Below the pieces are notes generated by a model. That model had not been told where the DNA came from. It made no database searches and saw nothing but the letters and a program-made list of their open reading frames with translations. Source: Kitasatospora sp. SUK 42 (lineage in GTDB: Bacteria; Actinomycetota; Actinomycetes; Streptomycetales; Streptomycetaceae). From it: a stretch of DNA of 64,000 nt. Where the stretch lies: the NCBI RefSeq assembly GCF_015776785.2, contig NZ_LFMD02000003.1, forward strand, positions 1,706,330 to 1,770,329, written 5' to 3'. Position numbers and translations under genes: made by a program. Positions 45,552 through 54,506 of the stretch are shown here, one piece after another (positions within the stretch are counted from its first letter, which is position 1; each line of letters starts with the position of its first letter).

Positions 45552-47228
45552 TCAGGTCGCGGTCGCCACCCCCGGGCTGGTGGCGGCCGGACGGCCGCCC
45601 GACAGCTCGGCCAGCGGCCCGCTGCCCAGCACCCCGCCGAGCAGTCCGGGACTGCTGCTCTGGCTGGGCTTGGGCGCCGTGCCGGAGCCCGCGGCCGGGC
45701 TGCTGCGCTGGGCCGGGGCGGAGCCCGCCGAGGGCGCCCCGGACGACGCGCCCGGTGCCGGGGAGGCGCCGTTCCCGCCCTCCGCCCTGCCGCTGTGCCT
45801 GCCGCTCGGCGAGGGGCTGCCGGAGGGCTTGGCGGAGGGGGCGGTGGTCGAGGCGGTCGCGCTCGGCGTCGGGGCGGCCGGGCGCGGGGCCGCGGGCGGG
45901 GGCGTGGTGGACGTGCCCTGGCCGCCCGGGGCGCCGGACGGGCCGCCCGACGGCCAGACCGGAGTGCCGTAGTCGGTGGCCGGGCGGGCCGGAGCCTGGT
46001 GCGGCCGGGCTCCGGTGCGGACGGCCGCGCCCAGCATCGAGCCGAGCAGCAGGGTCAGGCCGACCACGACGGTGGTGACGACCGTGCCCCGGCGCAGCAC
46101 CCGGCGGCGCAGCGCGCCCGGGGCGTCCGGGCCGTACCGGCGCCAGGCCTCCAGGTTGAGCCGCCCGTCCAGCGAGGCGAACGGCGCCCCGGCGATCAGC
46201 AGCGGGCTCCAGGCGGCGAGGAAGATCAGGTCCGGCGTGTCGTAGACCGGTACGGCCCGCCAGCTGACGGTGAACAGCAGCACGGCGGAGAGCACCATCG
46301 CCGCCCCGGCCGCGAACCGCTGCCAGAGGCCGAGGATGGTCAGCACGCCGACCACGATCTCGGTGAACGACACCACCAGGCCGGAGCCGACCGGGTGCGC
46401 CATGGCGAAGGCGAGCAGCGGCTCGGCGACCTTCCACGGGTGCAGCGAGGAGAGCCAGCGCATCATCGAGCCGCGCTCGCCGCCGTCGAAGTACACCGGG
46501 TCGCAGAGCTTGCTGAACCCGGCGTAGACCGAGAGCGAGCCGAGCACCGCGCGCAGCGGCAGCAGCACCAGGCCGAGGTCGACCCGTCGGCCGGGGTACC
46601 AGGGCTGCCGGCCCTCGGCGTCGACGGCGGAGACCTCGGGCAGTTCGCCGCTCGGGGTCCAGCCGTGCGGCTCGCCGACCGGGCCGACGCCCGCGTGGGT
46701 GGCGGTGCCGGTGCCCTCGCGCGGCTGGCGCGGGAGGGTGCGGGCGCCCGCGTAGGCGGGGAGCACCTGGGTGTCCGCCTCGGCGAGGCCGACGCCGCCT
46801 CCGGGGCCGTTCAGCCGCACCGCCTCCAGCAGCCGGGTGGCCGCGAGGTCCCCGGGGGGTGCCTGGCCGGTCCAGGTGACGGCGGTGACCCGGCCCTTGC
46901 GGCGCGGTGCGCCACCGCCCCCGGCGCCCGCCCCGGCCAGTGCCGGTACGGCGGAGGCGGGCACGACGACCTGCGGGGTGACCAGCGGACGGCGGATCAG
47001 GCCCTGGTTGGCGTAGGGGTCGCCGAACGCGGCGCCGGTGGAGAGCAGTCCGACCGGGGCCTCGATCAGCGGCGCCACCGGGGTGCCGAGCCGGAGCCGG
47101 AAGCTCGCCTGGGTGCTGCTGAGGCGCGAGGGGTCCGACGGCACCTTGACGGTGTCGAGCCCTGGGCCCGCGTCTATCCCGGTGCTGCCGCCGCCGAACA
47201 GGGGGCGCCGAGGTGTTCTGGTGTCCAC
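45552..47228 (-). CDS. DoxX-family membrane protein with long tails
   Basis: 558 residues. A long Gly/Pro/Ala N-terminal region of about 220 residues, a DoxX/terminal-oxidase-like four-helix core (LLPLRAVLGSLSVYAGFSKL, VSFTEIVVGVLTILGLWQRF, AAMVLSAVLLFTVSW, LIFLAAWSPLLIAG), a fifth helix (TVVTTVVVGLTLLLGSMLG), and a Ser/Pro/Ala-rich tail of about 150 residues. DoxX proteins in mycobacteria sit in redox complexes; function here unknown. Convergent with the nucleotidyltransferase gene. Confidence 0.85.
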   Translation of the reverse strand: MDTRTPRRPLFGGGSTGIDAGPGLDTVKVPSDPSRLSSTQASFRLRLGTPVAPLIEAPVGLLSTGAAFGDPYANQGLIRRPLVTPQVVVPASAVPALAGAGAGGGGAPRRKGRVTAVTWTGQAPPGDLAATRLLEAVRLNGPGGGVGLAEADTQVLPAYAGARTLPRQPREGTGTATHAGVGPVGEPHGWTPSGELPEVSAVDAEGRQPWYPGRRVDLGLVLLPLRAVLGSLSVYAGFSKLCDPVYFDGGERGSMMRWLSSLHPWKVAEPLLAFAMAHPVGSGLVVSFTEIVVGVLTILGLWQRFAAGAAMVLSAVLLFTVSWRAVPVYDTPDLIFLAAWSPLLIAGAPFASLDGRLNLEAWRRYGPDAPGALRRRVLRRGTVVTTVVVGLTLLLGSMLGAAVRTGARPHQAPARPATDYGTPVWPSGGPSGAPGGQGTSTTPPPAAPRPAAPTPSATASTTAPSAKPSGSPSPSGRHSGRAEGGNGASPAPGASSGAPSAGSAPAQRSSPAAGSGTAPKPSQSSSPGLLGGVLGSGPLAELSGGRPAATSPGVATAT

Positions 47229-47306
47229 GCCCGTCTAACCGGGTGACGGCCGCTTAGGACACTCTCCCGGGTGGACGTCCGGCGCATGCTTGAAATGATC
47301 ATGCGA

Positions 47307-47340
47307 AAAGCGATCGGACCCGGTCGGGCCCGATCGCTTT
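47307..47340 (-). terminator. Terminator of the cysS-rlmB unit
   Basis: 11-bp stem AAAGCGATCGG / CCGATCGCTTT with a stable inner helix, followed on the minus strand by TTTT; lies past the rlmB stop. Confidence 0.85.
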
Positions 47341-47396
47341 CCACTCGGTTTGCGGAGAATTCAGGAGATCCGCTGCGGACGGAGGACCGCCCGTGG

Positions 47397-48386
47397 TCAG
47401 CGCTTGGCGCGCAGCCGCGCGGCCTCGTACAGCACGATGCCCGCCGCGACACCGGCGTTCAGCGACTCGGTCAGCCCGGACATCGGGATCCGCACCCGCA
47501 TGTCACAGGTCTCCGAGACCAGCCGGGACAGGCCCTTGCCCTCGCTGCCCGCGACGATCACCACCGGACCGGTCAGCAGCTCCAGGTCGCCCAGCTCGGC
47601 CTCGCCGTCCGCGGCCAGGCCGACCACCATCAGACCGGCCTTCTGGTAGGCCTCCAGGGTGCGGGTCAGGTTGGTGGCGCGGGCGACGGGCAGCCGGGCC
47701 GCGGCGCCGGAGGAGGTCTTCCACGCACCGGCGGTCATCCCGGCCGCGCGGCGCTCGGGGATGACCACGCCGTGCGCGCCGAAGGCGGCGGCGGAGCGGA
47801 CCACGGCGCCCAGGTTGCGGGAGTCGGTGACCCCGTCCAGCGCGATGATCAGCGCGTCCTGACCGGCGTCCGAGGCCTCGACCAGCAGGTCCTCGGGGTG
47901 CGCGTACTCGTACGGCGGGACCTGGAGCACCAGGCCCTGGTGGTTGAGCCCGCCGGTCATCTGGTCCAGCTGCGGGCGCGGGGCCTCCATCAGCGGGATA
48001 CCGCGGTCGTTGGCGGCCTGGAAGGCCTCGCGCACCCGGTCGTCGCTGTCGATGAACTGCTGGACGTACAGCGCGTTGGCCGGGACACCGCCCTGCAGGG
48101 CCTCGACCACCGAGTTGCGGCCGAAGACCAGCTCGGCGCTGCCCGCACCTCCGCGGCCGCCCCGGGCGGTGCCGGCCCGGCGCATGCCGGCCCGGGCCTT
48201 GGCGTCCCGCTCGCGCTTGATCGCGGCGTTGGCGGCCCGCTGCTTGGGGTGGCCCTTGCGCTCCTCACCGGGCGGCGTCGGGCCCTTGCCCTGGAGCGCC
48301 TTCCGGCTGTGCCCGCCGGTACCGACAGACGCGCCCTTCTTCGATCCGGGGTTGCGGCGGTTCCTGCGCTGGCTGTTGCCGGCCAT
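47397..48386 (-). CDS. rlmB: TrmH-family rRNA 2'-O-methyltransferase (RlmB-like)
   Basis: SPOUT methyltransferase modifying a ribose in 23S rRNA (G2251 in E. coli) with SAM. 329 residues: basic disordered N-terminus (NSQRRNRRNPGSKKG), substrate-binding domain (LVFGRNSVVEALQGGVPANA), then SPOUT motifs LDGVTDSRNLGAVVRSA, VIVAGSEGKGLSRLV and IPMSGLTESLNAGVAAGI (knot). ATG at 48386 with AGGAAG; the longer frame to 48503 is not supported. Follows cysS on the same strand, the conserved actinobacterial order. Confidence 0.92.
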   Translation of the reverse strand: MAGNSQRRNRRNPGSKKGASVGTGGHSRKALQGKGPTPPGEERKGHPKQRAANAAIKRERDAKARAGMRRAGTARGGRGGAGSAELVFGRNSVVEALQGGVPANALYVQQFIDSDDRVREAFQAANDRGIPLMEAPRPQLDQMTGGLNHQGLVLQVPPYEYAHPEDLLVEASDAGQDALIIALDGVTDSRNLGAVVRSAAAFGAHGVVIPERRAAGMTAGAWKTSSGAAARLPVARATNLTRTLEAYQKAGLMVVGLAADGEAELGDLELLTGPVVIVAGSEGKGLSRLVSETCDMRVRIPMSGLTESLNAGVAAGIVLYEAARLRAKR

Positions 48387-48521
48387 GGCTGTACTTCCTG
48401 TCTGTCCGGCATGCCCGGCCGCCCCGCTCGGTGCGGTGGCGGCCGCGGCATGCGCTACCTCATGCGGGAGGGCCGCACCGGTCCGGTACGGCCCACCCAT
48501 CACCCCGATCGTCGGACGGGG

Positions 48522-49916
48522 TTACTGGCTGTTGATCGTCCAGCGCGGGCCGGACGGGGTGTCCTCGATCACCAGCCCGGCCAGGCCGAGCTGGTCGCGG
48601 ATGGCGTCCGCGGTGGCGAAGTCCTTGCGCTGACGCGCGGCCTGCCGCTGGTCCAGGACCAGACGGACCAGCGAGTCGACCACGCCGTGGAGGTCCTCGC
48701 CGCGCTCCGCCCCGGCCCAGTGCGGGTCGAGCGGGTCGAGGCCCAGCACTCCGAGCATCGCACGGACCTCGCCGAGACGCGCCACCACGCTCTCCTTGTC
48801 GTCCGCGTTCAGGGCGCTGTTGCCCTGGCGGACGGCGGTGTGCACGACGGCCAGCGCCTGCGGCACGCCGAAGTCGTCGTCCATCGCCTCGGCGAAGGCC
48901 GGCGGCACCTCGGGCGCCGCGTCGACCGTGCCGCAGCGCTCGACGGCACGCTGGATGAAGCCCTCGATCCGGCCGAAGCCGGCCTCGGCCTCGCGCAGCG
49001 ACTCCTCGCTGTACTCGATCATCGAGCGGTAGTGCGGGGAGCCCAGGTAGTAGCGGAGCACGATCGGGCGCCAGCGCTGGACCATCTCGGAGACCAGCAC
49101 CGAGTTGCCCAGCGACTTGCTCATCTTCTCGCCGGCCATGGTGACCCAGGCGTTGTGCGCCCAGAAGTTGGCGAAGTCGTCGCCGTAGGCCTTGGACTGG
49201 GCGATCTCGTTCTCGTGGTGCGGGAAGATCAGGTCCAGCCCGCCGCCGTGGACGTCGAAGGCGGTGCCGAGGTACTTGTGGGCCATCGCCGAGCACTCCA
49301 GGTGCCAGCCCGGGCGCCCGCGCCCCCACGGGGTCTCCCAGCTCGGCTCGCCCGGCTTCGCGGCCTTCCACAGCGCGAAGTCGGCCGGGTTCCGCTTGCC
49401 GGTCTCGGCGTCGCCGACGGCCGGGCGCAGGTCGGCCAGCTTCTGGTTGGAGAGCGAGAGGTAGTCCGGGTACGAGTGGACGTCGAAGTAGACGTTGCCC
49501 TCGGCCGCGTAGGCGTGGCCCTTCGCGATGAGGACCTGCATCATCTCGACCATCTCGGGGACGTGCCCGGTGGCCCGCGGCTCGACGGTCGGCGGCAGGC
49601 AGCCCAGCGCGTCGTAGCCGTCGTTGAAGGCGCGCTCGTTCGCGTAGCCGATCTGCCACCACGGCGTGCCGAGCTCGCGCTCCTTGGCGATGATCTTGTC
49701 GTCGATGTCGGTGACGTTCCGGACGAAGGTCACCTGGTAGCCGCGGTAGGCGAACCACCGCTGCATGATGTCGAAGTTGAGGCCTGACCGGATGTGCCCG
49801 ATGTGAGGCGCCGACTGGACGGTAGCGCCGCACAGGTAGATCGAGACACAGCCCGGTACAAGCGGGACGAAGTCGCGTACCTGGCGGGTGCTGGTGTCGT
49901 ACAGACGAATGCTCAC
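48522..49916 (-). CDS. cysS: Cysteinyl-tRNA synthetase
   Basis: Class I synthetase charging tRNA-Cys. 464 residues: zinc Cys in VSIYLCGATVQS, HIGH box PHIGHIRSGLNFD, the zinc cluster WHLECSAMA and FPHHENEIAQS, KMSKS loop GEKMSKSLGN, and the C-terminal helical/anticodon part. GTG start (49916) is seven bases after TACGCT on the minus strand (49929-49924), a leaderless pattern, so cysS probably has its own promoter despite lying in the ispD-ispF-rlmB neighbourhood. Confidence 0.96.
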   Translation of the reverse strand: MSIRLYDTSTRQVRDFVPLVPGCVSIYLCGATVQSAPHIGHIRSGLNFDIMQRWFAYRGYQVTFVRNVTDIDDKIIAKERELGTPWWQIGYANERAFNDGYDALGCLPPTVEPRATGHVPEMVEMMQVLIAKGHAYAAEGNVYFDVHSYPDYLSLSNQKLADLRPAVGDAETGKRNPADFALWKAAKPGEPSWETPWGRGRPGWHLECSAMAHKYLGTAFDVHGGGLDLIFPHHENEIAQSKAYGDDFANFWAHNAWVTMAGEKMSKSLGNSVLVSEMVQRWRPIVLRYYLGSPHYRSMIEYSEESLREAEAGFGRIEGFIQRAVERCGTVDAAPEVPPAFAEAMDDDFGVPQALAVVHTAVRQGNSALNADDKESVVARLGEVRAMLGVLGLDPLDPHWAGAERGEDLHGVVDSLVRLVLDQRQAARQRKDFATADAIRDQLGLAGLVIEDTPSGPRWTINSQ

Positions 49917-50010
49917 AGCGTCAAGCGTAGTGGGCAGCGGGGGGTGCCCCGCGACATTCCCCGGGAATGGCAGGCCGCGCTCCCGGGGAACGGCAGGTCG
50001 CGAGCGGTGG

Positions 50011-50409
50011 TCAGATCCTGCCGACCACCTTGCGCGGGGTGAGCCGGACGATCACCCGGACGTCGTCCGGACCGTCGTAGGTGTACTTCTCCTCGCCGCG
50101 GTACTTGAAGCCCAGCTCGTCGATCAGCTCCCGGCCGCCCTCGGTGGTCAGCGTGACCTCGCCGCGCACCTCCAGGTACTCGTACGGCTCCTCCGGCGGG
50201 TTGATCACGAGCGAGATCCGCGGGTCCCGCACCAGGTTGAGGTGCTTGCGGCGGCCCTCGACGGTCGAGAACAGGATGTCCTCGCCGTCCCGCTTGACCC
50301 AGACCACCGAGGACTGGGGGCTGCCGTCGGGCTGGATCGTCGAGACCACGGCGAAGCTCTTGCCGTCGATCAACGCCTTGGCGCGGTCGGAGAGTTGGGC
50401 GGAGCTCAT
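50011..50409 (-). CDS. PPOX-class (pyridoxamine oxidase-like split-barrel) oxidoreductase
   Basis: 132 residues, split beta-barrel flavin fold: AVVSTIQPDGSPQSSVVWVK, ILFSTVEGRRKHLNLVRDPR, LVINPPEEPYEYLEVRGEV. The short length and the RKxxNLxxDPR helix are typical of actinobacterial F420- or FMN-dependent members rather than true PdxH. Cofactor and substrate cannot be told from sequence. GAAGAGG precedes the ATG. It stands between ispF and cysS, which are usually close neighbours. Confidence 0.87.
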   Translation of the reverse strand: MSSAQLSDRAKALIDGKSFAVVSTIQPDGSPQSSVVWVKRDGEDILFSTVEGRRKHLNLVRDPRISLVINPPEEPYEYLEVRGEVTLTTEGGRELIDELGFKYRGEEKYTYDGPDDVRVIVRLTPRKVVGRI

Positions 50410-50554
50410 CGAGAACCTCTTCTCGTCGGCGGCGGTACGGCCCGAGCGAAAGCCCCGCGCGAGCCCGAACCCGACATTATCGACTCGGGCCCCCGCAGCA
50501 CCCGTTGAACACCCGTCAGCAGCGGATTGTTCCCGCCCGCCGACCGGAGCCGGT

Positions 50555-51115
50555 TCAACGCCGTTCGTACACCAGGGCGGTGGCGATCGCGGCCAGCCCC
50601 TCGGCCCGGCCCGTCAGGCCCAGGCCGTCGGTGGTGGTGCCGGAGACCGAGACCGGCGCGCCGGCCGCCCCGGACAGCGCGGCCTGCGCCTCCGCCCGCC
50701 GCTTGCCGATCTTCGGCCGCACGCCGACCACCTGGATCGCGATGTTGCCGATCTCGAAGCCCGCCGCGCGGACCAGCCGGGCCGCCTCGCCGAGCAGCTT
50801 CACCCCGGAGGCGCCGGCCCACTCCGGGCGGTCGGTGCCGAAGTGGGCGCCCAGGTCCCCGATCCCGGCGGCCGAGAACAGCGCGTCGCAGGCGGCGTGG
50901 GCGGCGACGTCGGCGTCCGAGTGCCCGGAGAGCCCGGACTCGGCGCCCGGCCACTCCAGTCCGGCCACCCAGAGCGGGCGGCCGGCCTCGAAGGCGTGCA
51001 CGTCGGTGCCGATCCCGACCCGGGGGATCACCGGGGCCTGCGACACGGCGGGCGCGGCGGTCGAGGGCGCGGACTCCGGGGGCATCGGAGCAGCGGGCAT
51101 CGGATCAGTAGGCAT
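50555..51115 (-). CDS. ispF: 2-C-methyl-D-erythritol 2,4-cyclodiphosphate synthase
   Basis: MEP-pathway enzyme forming the cyclic diphosphate with release of CMP. 186 residues: VGIGTDVHAFEAGRPLWVAG (zinc Asp/His), GLSGHSDADVAAHAACDALF (zinc His), GDLGAHFGTDRPEW, and GTTTDGLGLTGRAEG. About 25 extra N-terminal residues (repeated PMP) precede the core. ATG at 51115 has GGAGG at 9 bases and lies 11 bases inside the ispD end, so the two are translationally coupled. Confidence 0.95.
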   Translation of the reverse strand: MPTDPMPAAPMPPESAPSTAAPAVSQAPVIPRVGIGTDVHAFEAGRPLWVAGLEWPGAESGLSGHSDADVAAHAACDALFSAAGIGDLGAHFGTDRPEWAGASGVKLLGEAARLVRAAGFEIGNIAIQVVGVRPKIGKRRAEAQAALSGAAGAPVSVSGTTTDGLGLTGRAEGLAAIATALVYERR

Positions 51116-51830
51116 CGGCGGCCCTCCGGCGGGCGAGTACGGCCTCGGCGAGCACGAGGTCCAACGGACGGGTGACCTTGAACGCCTCCTCGTGGCCGGG
51201 CACCACGACGACCGTGCCGCCGTAGCGCTCGACCAGGCCGGCGTCGTCGGTGACGGGCACGGCGTCGGCGCCGCCCGCGGCCTCCTCGGCCAGCGCCTTG
51301 GCGTGCACCTCGACCAGGGTGGCCCGGTCGAAGCCCTGCGGGGTCTGCACCGCGCGCAGGGTGGCCCGCTCGGGCGTGTCGAGCACCGGCTCCGGGTGGC
51401 CCGGGTTGGGCTCGACCCGCTTGACGGTGTCGGCCAGCGGCACCGCGGGCACCACCGCCGGGGCCCCGGCACGGACGGCGGCCGCGACGGCGTCCACCAC
51501 CTCGACCGGGACGAGCGGGCGGGCCGCGTCGTGCACCAGGACGATCCCGACGTCGTCCGGGATCGCGGCCAGGCCCAGCCGGACCGACTCCTGGCGGGTC
51601 GCGCCGCCGGCCACCACCCGGATGTCCTTGTCGTCCAGCCCGTGGCTGTCCAGCAGGGCGACCACCTCGGCCACCCCGTCGGCGGGCGCGGCGACCACGA
51701 CCAGGCCGACCGCCCGGCTGCGGGCCAGCGCCCGTACGGCGTGCACCAGGAGCGGCACGCCGCCCAGTTCCCGCAGGGCCTTGGGGGCGCCGGGCCCCAG
51801 CCGCTCACCGCGACCGGCGGCGGGCACCAC
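51105..51830 (-). CDS. ispD: 2-C-methyl-D-erythritol 4-phosphate cytidylyltransferase
   Basis: MEP-pathway enzyme joining CTP and MEP. At least 241 residues: VPAAGRGERLGPGAPKALRE (CTP loop), LVHDAARPLVPVEVVDA, AVPLADTVKRVE and AVQTPQGFDRA. The listed GTG (51830) has no ribosome-binding site and cuts into the first strand. GAAGGAG (51867-51873) stands six bases before an in-frame CTG at 51860 that would add MNASAAVAAA, restoring the strand, so the true start may be CTG. Coupled to ispF. Feeds isoprenoid synthesis, including the polyprenyl synthetase at 30 kb. Confidence 0.92.
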   Translation of the reverse strand: MVPAAGRGERLGPGAPKALRELGGVPLLVHAVRALARSRAVGLVVVAAPADGVAEVVALLDSHGLDDKDIRVVAGGATRQESVRLGLAAIPDDVGIVLVHDAARPLVPVEVVDAVAAAVRAGAPAVVPAVPLADTVKRVEPNPGHPEPVLDTPERATLRAVQTPQGFDRATLVEVHAKALAEEAAGGADAVPVTDDAGLVERYGGTVVVVPGHEEAFKVTRPLDLVLAEAVLARRRAADAY

Positions 51831-52118
51831 TGCTGCTGCGACTGCTGCTGAGGCGTTCAGGTTTCACTCCTTCGGCGAAGTGGGTATGGCCATGGCGTGC
51901 CTGGCGGGCGCTCGGACCCCTTCCGAAGATCCACGGTCCACTGCCCGCCGCGTGACTCCGCAGAAACGGTCTTGCAGGCCTGGACCGGCTCGGGCGGGAG
52001 GCGTCGTCCGGACACGCCTCAGCGCCCGAAGTGCCACTGCACCACTCCCGGACGTTCCGTCCTGGGAGCGGCGCGCCGGCACCGGGCGCTGTGAGCGGTG
52101 GGCGGCAGCCCGACTGCA

Positions 52119-52601
52119 CTACGAGGCGAGGACCTCGTCGAGCAGCGTCTCCGCCTTGTCCTCGTTGGTGTTCTCCGCCAGCGCGAGCTCGCTGACGAGG
52201 ATCTGGCGCGCCTTCGCGAGCATCCGCTTCTCGCCGGCCGAGAGGCCGCGCTCGCGCTCGCGACGCCAGAGATCGCGCACGACCTCGGCGACCTTGATAA
52301 CGTCGCCCGAGGCGAGCTTCTCCAGGTTCGCCTTGTAGCGACGGGACCAGTTGGTCGGCTCTTCGGTGTACGGTGCGCGGAGCACCTCGAAGACCCGGTC
52401 CAGACCCTCCTGGCCGACCACATCGCGCACGCCGACGAACTCCGCGTTCTCGGCGGGCACGCGGAGCGTCAGGTCTCCCTGCTGCACCTTGAGCACCAGG
52501 TAGGTCTTGTCCACACCTTTGATCTGGCGAATTTCGATGGCCTCGATCAGCGCGGCCCCGTGATGGGGGTAGACCACCGTGTCGCCAACCTTGAACGTCA
52601 T
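52119..52601 (-). CDS. carD: CarD/CdnL RNA polymerase-binding transcription factor
   Basis: Stabilises the open complex at many promoters by binding the polymerase beta subunit and the upstream edge of the bubble. 160 residues: Tudor-like N-terminal domain (FKVGDTVVYPHHGAALIEAI, LVLKVQQGDLTLRVPAENAE) and helical DNA-binding domain (PTNWSRRYKANLEKLASGDV, VVRDLWRRERERGLSAGEKR) with the Trp that wedges the minor groove. ATG at 52601. Upstream of ispD on the same strand, about 260 bases apart. Confidence 0.95.
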   Translation of the reverse strand: MTFKVGDTVVYPHHGAALIEAIEIRQIKGVDKTYLVLKVQQGDLTLRVPAENAEFVGVRDVVGQEGLDRVFEVLRAPYTEEPTNWSRRYKANLEKLASGDVIKVAEVVRDLWRRERERGLSAGEKRMLAKARQILVSELALAENTNEDKAETLLDEVLAS

Positions 52602-53028
52602 GTGACAGGACCCCTTCCGTGGCTTTCCAGAATAACACGGCTTGCGGCGCACTCGAAGGGCGTTTTCGCAGGTCAGGGCCGGTCTCGGGGCTTGACAAGG
52701 ACCCCCATGACGTGCTGCGACCGATGTTCGAGAGGGGCTTCCCGCAGGTCGGAGGCGGTTCCGGCACTCGACGAAACCCTTGCGCAACACCCCCGCAACC
52801 ATGATTGGATCTTGAGCTTTCACCTTCTTCCGCGTCGTGGCCGGATCGTTATTCGATCTTGGTCGAAGCTTGTCCTCGGATTGACCCGGACGCGCCACCG
52901 GTACCGCCGGACGGCCCCCGCGGGCCCTCGGGAGTGCGACACGGGGACCACCCCGTGAGGAGCGCATAAGCGAGGTCGATAATCTGAGACCTGACCTATC
53001 GACACGTGACCTAGGAGAAGCCGCCGCC
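52602..53028. other. Divergent region between carD and the lipoprotein gene
   Basis: About 430 bases. Holds the carD promoter (52629-52657) on the minus strand and, before 53029, AGGAGAAG as ribosome-binding site. No gene, repeat or RNA seen. Confidence 0.5.
52629..52657 (-). promoter_or_regulatory. carD promoter
   Basis: Minus strand TTCGAG (52657-52652), 17 bases, TATTCT (52634-52629), giving a leader of about 20 bases before the ATG at 52601. Confidence 0.55.
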
Positions 53029-53718
53029 GTGAGCCGCAGCCTTCGACGCGGCAGCATCGCCGCCATCGCCGCCATCGCCATCGCCTCGCTGTCGTCCTGC
53101 GCCGCCGGCAACACGCCGGACACCCTGCAGATCAAGCCCGACAACGCGGCGGCGACCATCGGCACCAACCTCCGACTGAACAACATCGTGATCGTCACCG
53201 GGGCTGGCACCACGGGCGACCACACCGGCCCCGCCAACGTGGTGCTGAACATCGCCAACACCGCGAACACCCCGGCCGAGCTGCAGTCCATCACCGTCGG
53301 CGACAACGCCGCCCCCGCCACCTTCGAGGACGCCGCGGGCGCCCCGCTGTCCACCATCGTCGTCCCCGCGGGCGGCTCGGTGGTGATCGGCGGCCAGGGC
53401 AACCCGTCCGCCACCGCCGCCTCGGCGTCCGTCCACATCGGCGGCTTCGCCAAGACCGTGTTCACCTTCAAGGACGGCCAGAAGGTCGAGACCCAGGCCG
53501 CCGTGAGCCCGGACGCCAGCCTGTACAAGGGCTTCGGCCCGACGCCGACCGCGGCCGCCGTGCCCGCCAAGCCGGCCACCCCCGGCGCGACGGCCGCCGC
53601 GACCGTTCCGGTCGCCGGTGCCACCACCCCGGGTGCCCCGGTCGTCCCGGGCGCTCCGACCACCGGTGCGGCCACGCCGTCCGGCGCCGCCACCCCGGGC
53701 GTCCCGGCCGCCCACTGA
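53029..53718 (+). CDS. Lipoprotein of unknown function
   Basis: 229 residues. Type II signal peptide with lipobox LSSC (Cys24), a beta-rich domain of about 130 residues (NLRLNNIVIVTGAGTTGDHT, NVVLNIANTANTPAELQSIT, VVPAGGSVVIGGQGNP) similar in outline to copper-chaperone/DUF461-like Ig folds but without a Met/His copper motif, and an Ala/Pro/Thr tail of about 65 residues. GTG start with AGGAGAAG. It lies between carD and phoP, a conserved position in streptomycetes. Convergent with phoP. Confidence 0.85.
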   Translation: MSRSLRRGSIAAIAAIAIASLSSCAAGNTPDTLQIKPDNAAATIGTNLRLNNIVIVTGAGTTGDHTGPANVVLNIANTANTPAELQSITVGDNAAPATFEDAAGAPLSTIVVPAGGSVVIGGQGNPSATAASASVHIGGFAKTVFTFKDGQKVETQAAVSPDASLYKGFGPTPTAAAVPAKPATPGATAAATVPVAGATTPGAPVVPGAPTTGAATPSGAATPGVPAAH

Positions 53719-53752
53719 CCCACCGCGCCGCCCCCATGGGGGCGGACACCGC

Positions 53753-53788
53753 GAAGGCCCCCTCCGGCTACTGCCGGCGGGGGCCTTC
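53753..53788. terminator. Bidirectional terminator, lipoprotein gene / phoP
   Basis: GAAGGCCCCC pairs with GGGGGCCTTC with an inner CCGGC/GCCGG helix and TACT loop, in the convergent gap. Confidence 0.85.
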
Positions 53789-53808
53789 CGCGTCGGGGCG
53801 CCCGCGGT

Positions 53809-54504
53809 TTACGGCTCGAACTTGTAGCCCAGGCCGCGGACGGTGACCAGGTAGCGCGGCGCGCCCGGGTCGGGCTCGATCTTGGCCCGCAGGCGCTTCA
53901 CGTGGACGTCCAGGGTCTTGGTGTCGCCGACGTAGTCCGCGCCCCAGACCCGGTCGATCAGCTGCATGCGGGTGAGCACCCGGCCGGCGTTGCGCAGCAG
54001 CATCTCCAGCAGGTCGAACTCCTTGAGCGGCAGGTCGACCTTGGCGCCGTCCACGGTCACCACGTGCCGGTCCACGTCCATCCGGACCGGGCCGGCCTCC
54101 AGGGCGCCCGGGCCGCCGCCGTTCTCGCCCGCGCCACCGTCCTCGCCGCGGCGGCGCAGCACCGCGCGGATCCGGGCGACCAGCTCCCGGGTGGAGTACG
54201 GCTTGGTGACGTAGTCGTCCGCACCTATCTCCAGGCCGACGACCTTGTCGATCTCGCTGTCCTTGGCGGTCACCATGATCACCGGGACGTTGGAGCGCAC
54301 CCGGAGCTGGCGGCAGACCTCGGTGCCCGGCAGGCCCGGCAGCATCAGGTCGAGCAGGACGAGGTCGGCGCCGTTGCGTTCGAACTGCTCCAGGGCGTCG
54401 GGGCCGGTGGCGGCGACGGCCACCTCGAAGCCCTCCTTGCGGAGCATGTACGAGAGGGCGTCGCTGAACGACTCCTCGTCCTCGACCACCAGTACTCGGG
54501 TCAC
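53809..54504 (-). CDS. phoP: PhoP, phosphate-limitation response regulator
   Basis: OmpR-type regulator of the phosphate regulon. 231 residues: receiver (RVLVVEDEESFSDALSYMLR; phospho-Asp in LVLLDLMLPGLPG; VTKPYSTRELVARI) and winged helix (LPLKEFDLLEMLLRNAGRVL; TLDVHVKRLRAKIEPDP; VRGLGYKFEP). The N-terminal stretch is as I know it from streptomycete PhoP. A Gly-rich linker (GGAGENGGGPG) separates the domains. GTG start with GGAGG, 2 bases after the phoR stop, so coupled. In streptomycetes PhoP also restrains antibiotic production. Confidence 0.96.
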   Translation of the reverse strand: MTRVLVVEDEESFSDALSYMLRKEGFEVAVAATGPDALEQFERNGADLVLLDLMLPGLPGTEVCRQLRVRSNVPVIMVTAKDSEIDKVVGLEIGADDYVTKPYSTRELVARIRAVLRRRGEDGGAGENGGGPGALEAGPVRMDVDRHVVTVDGAKVDLPLKEFDLLEMLLRNAGRVLTRMQLIDRVWGADYVGDTKTLDVHVKRLRAKIEPDPGAPRYLVTVRGLGYKFEP

Positions 54505-54506
54505 GA

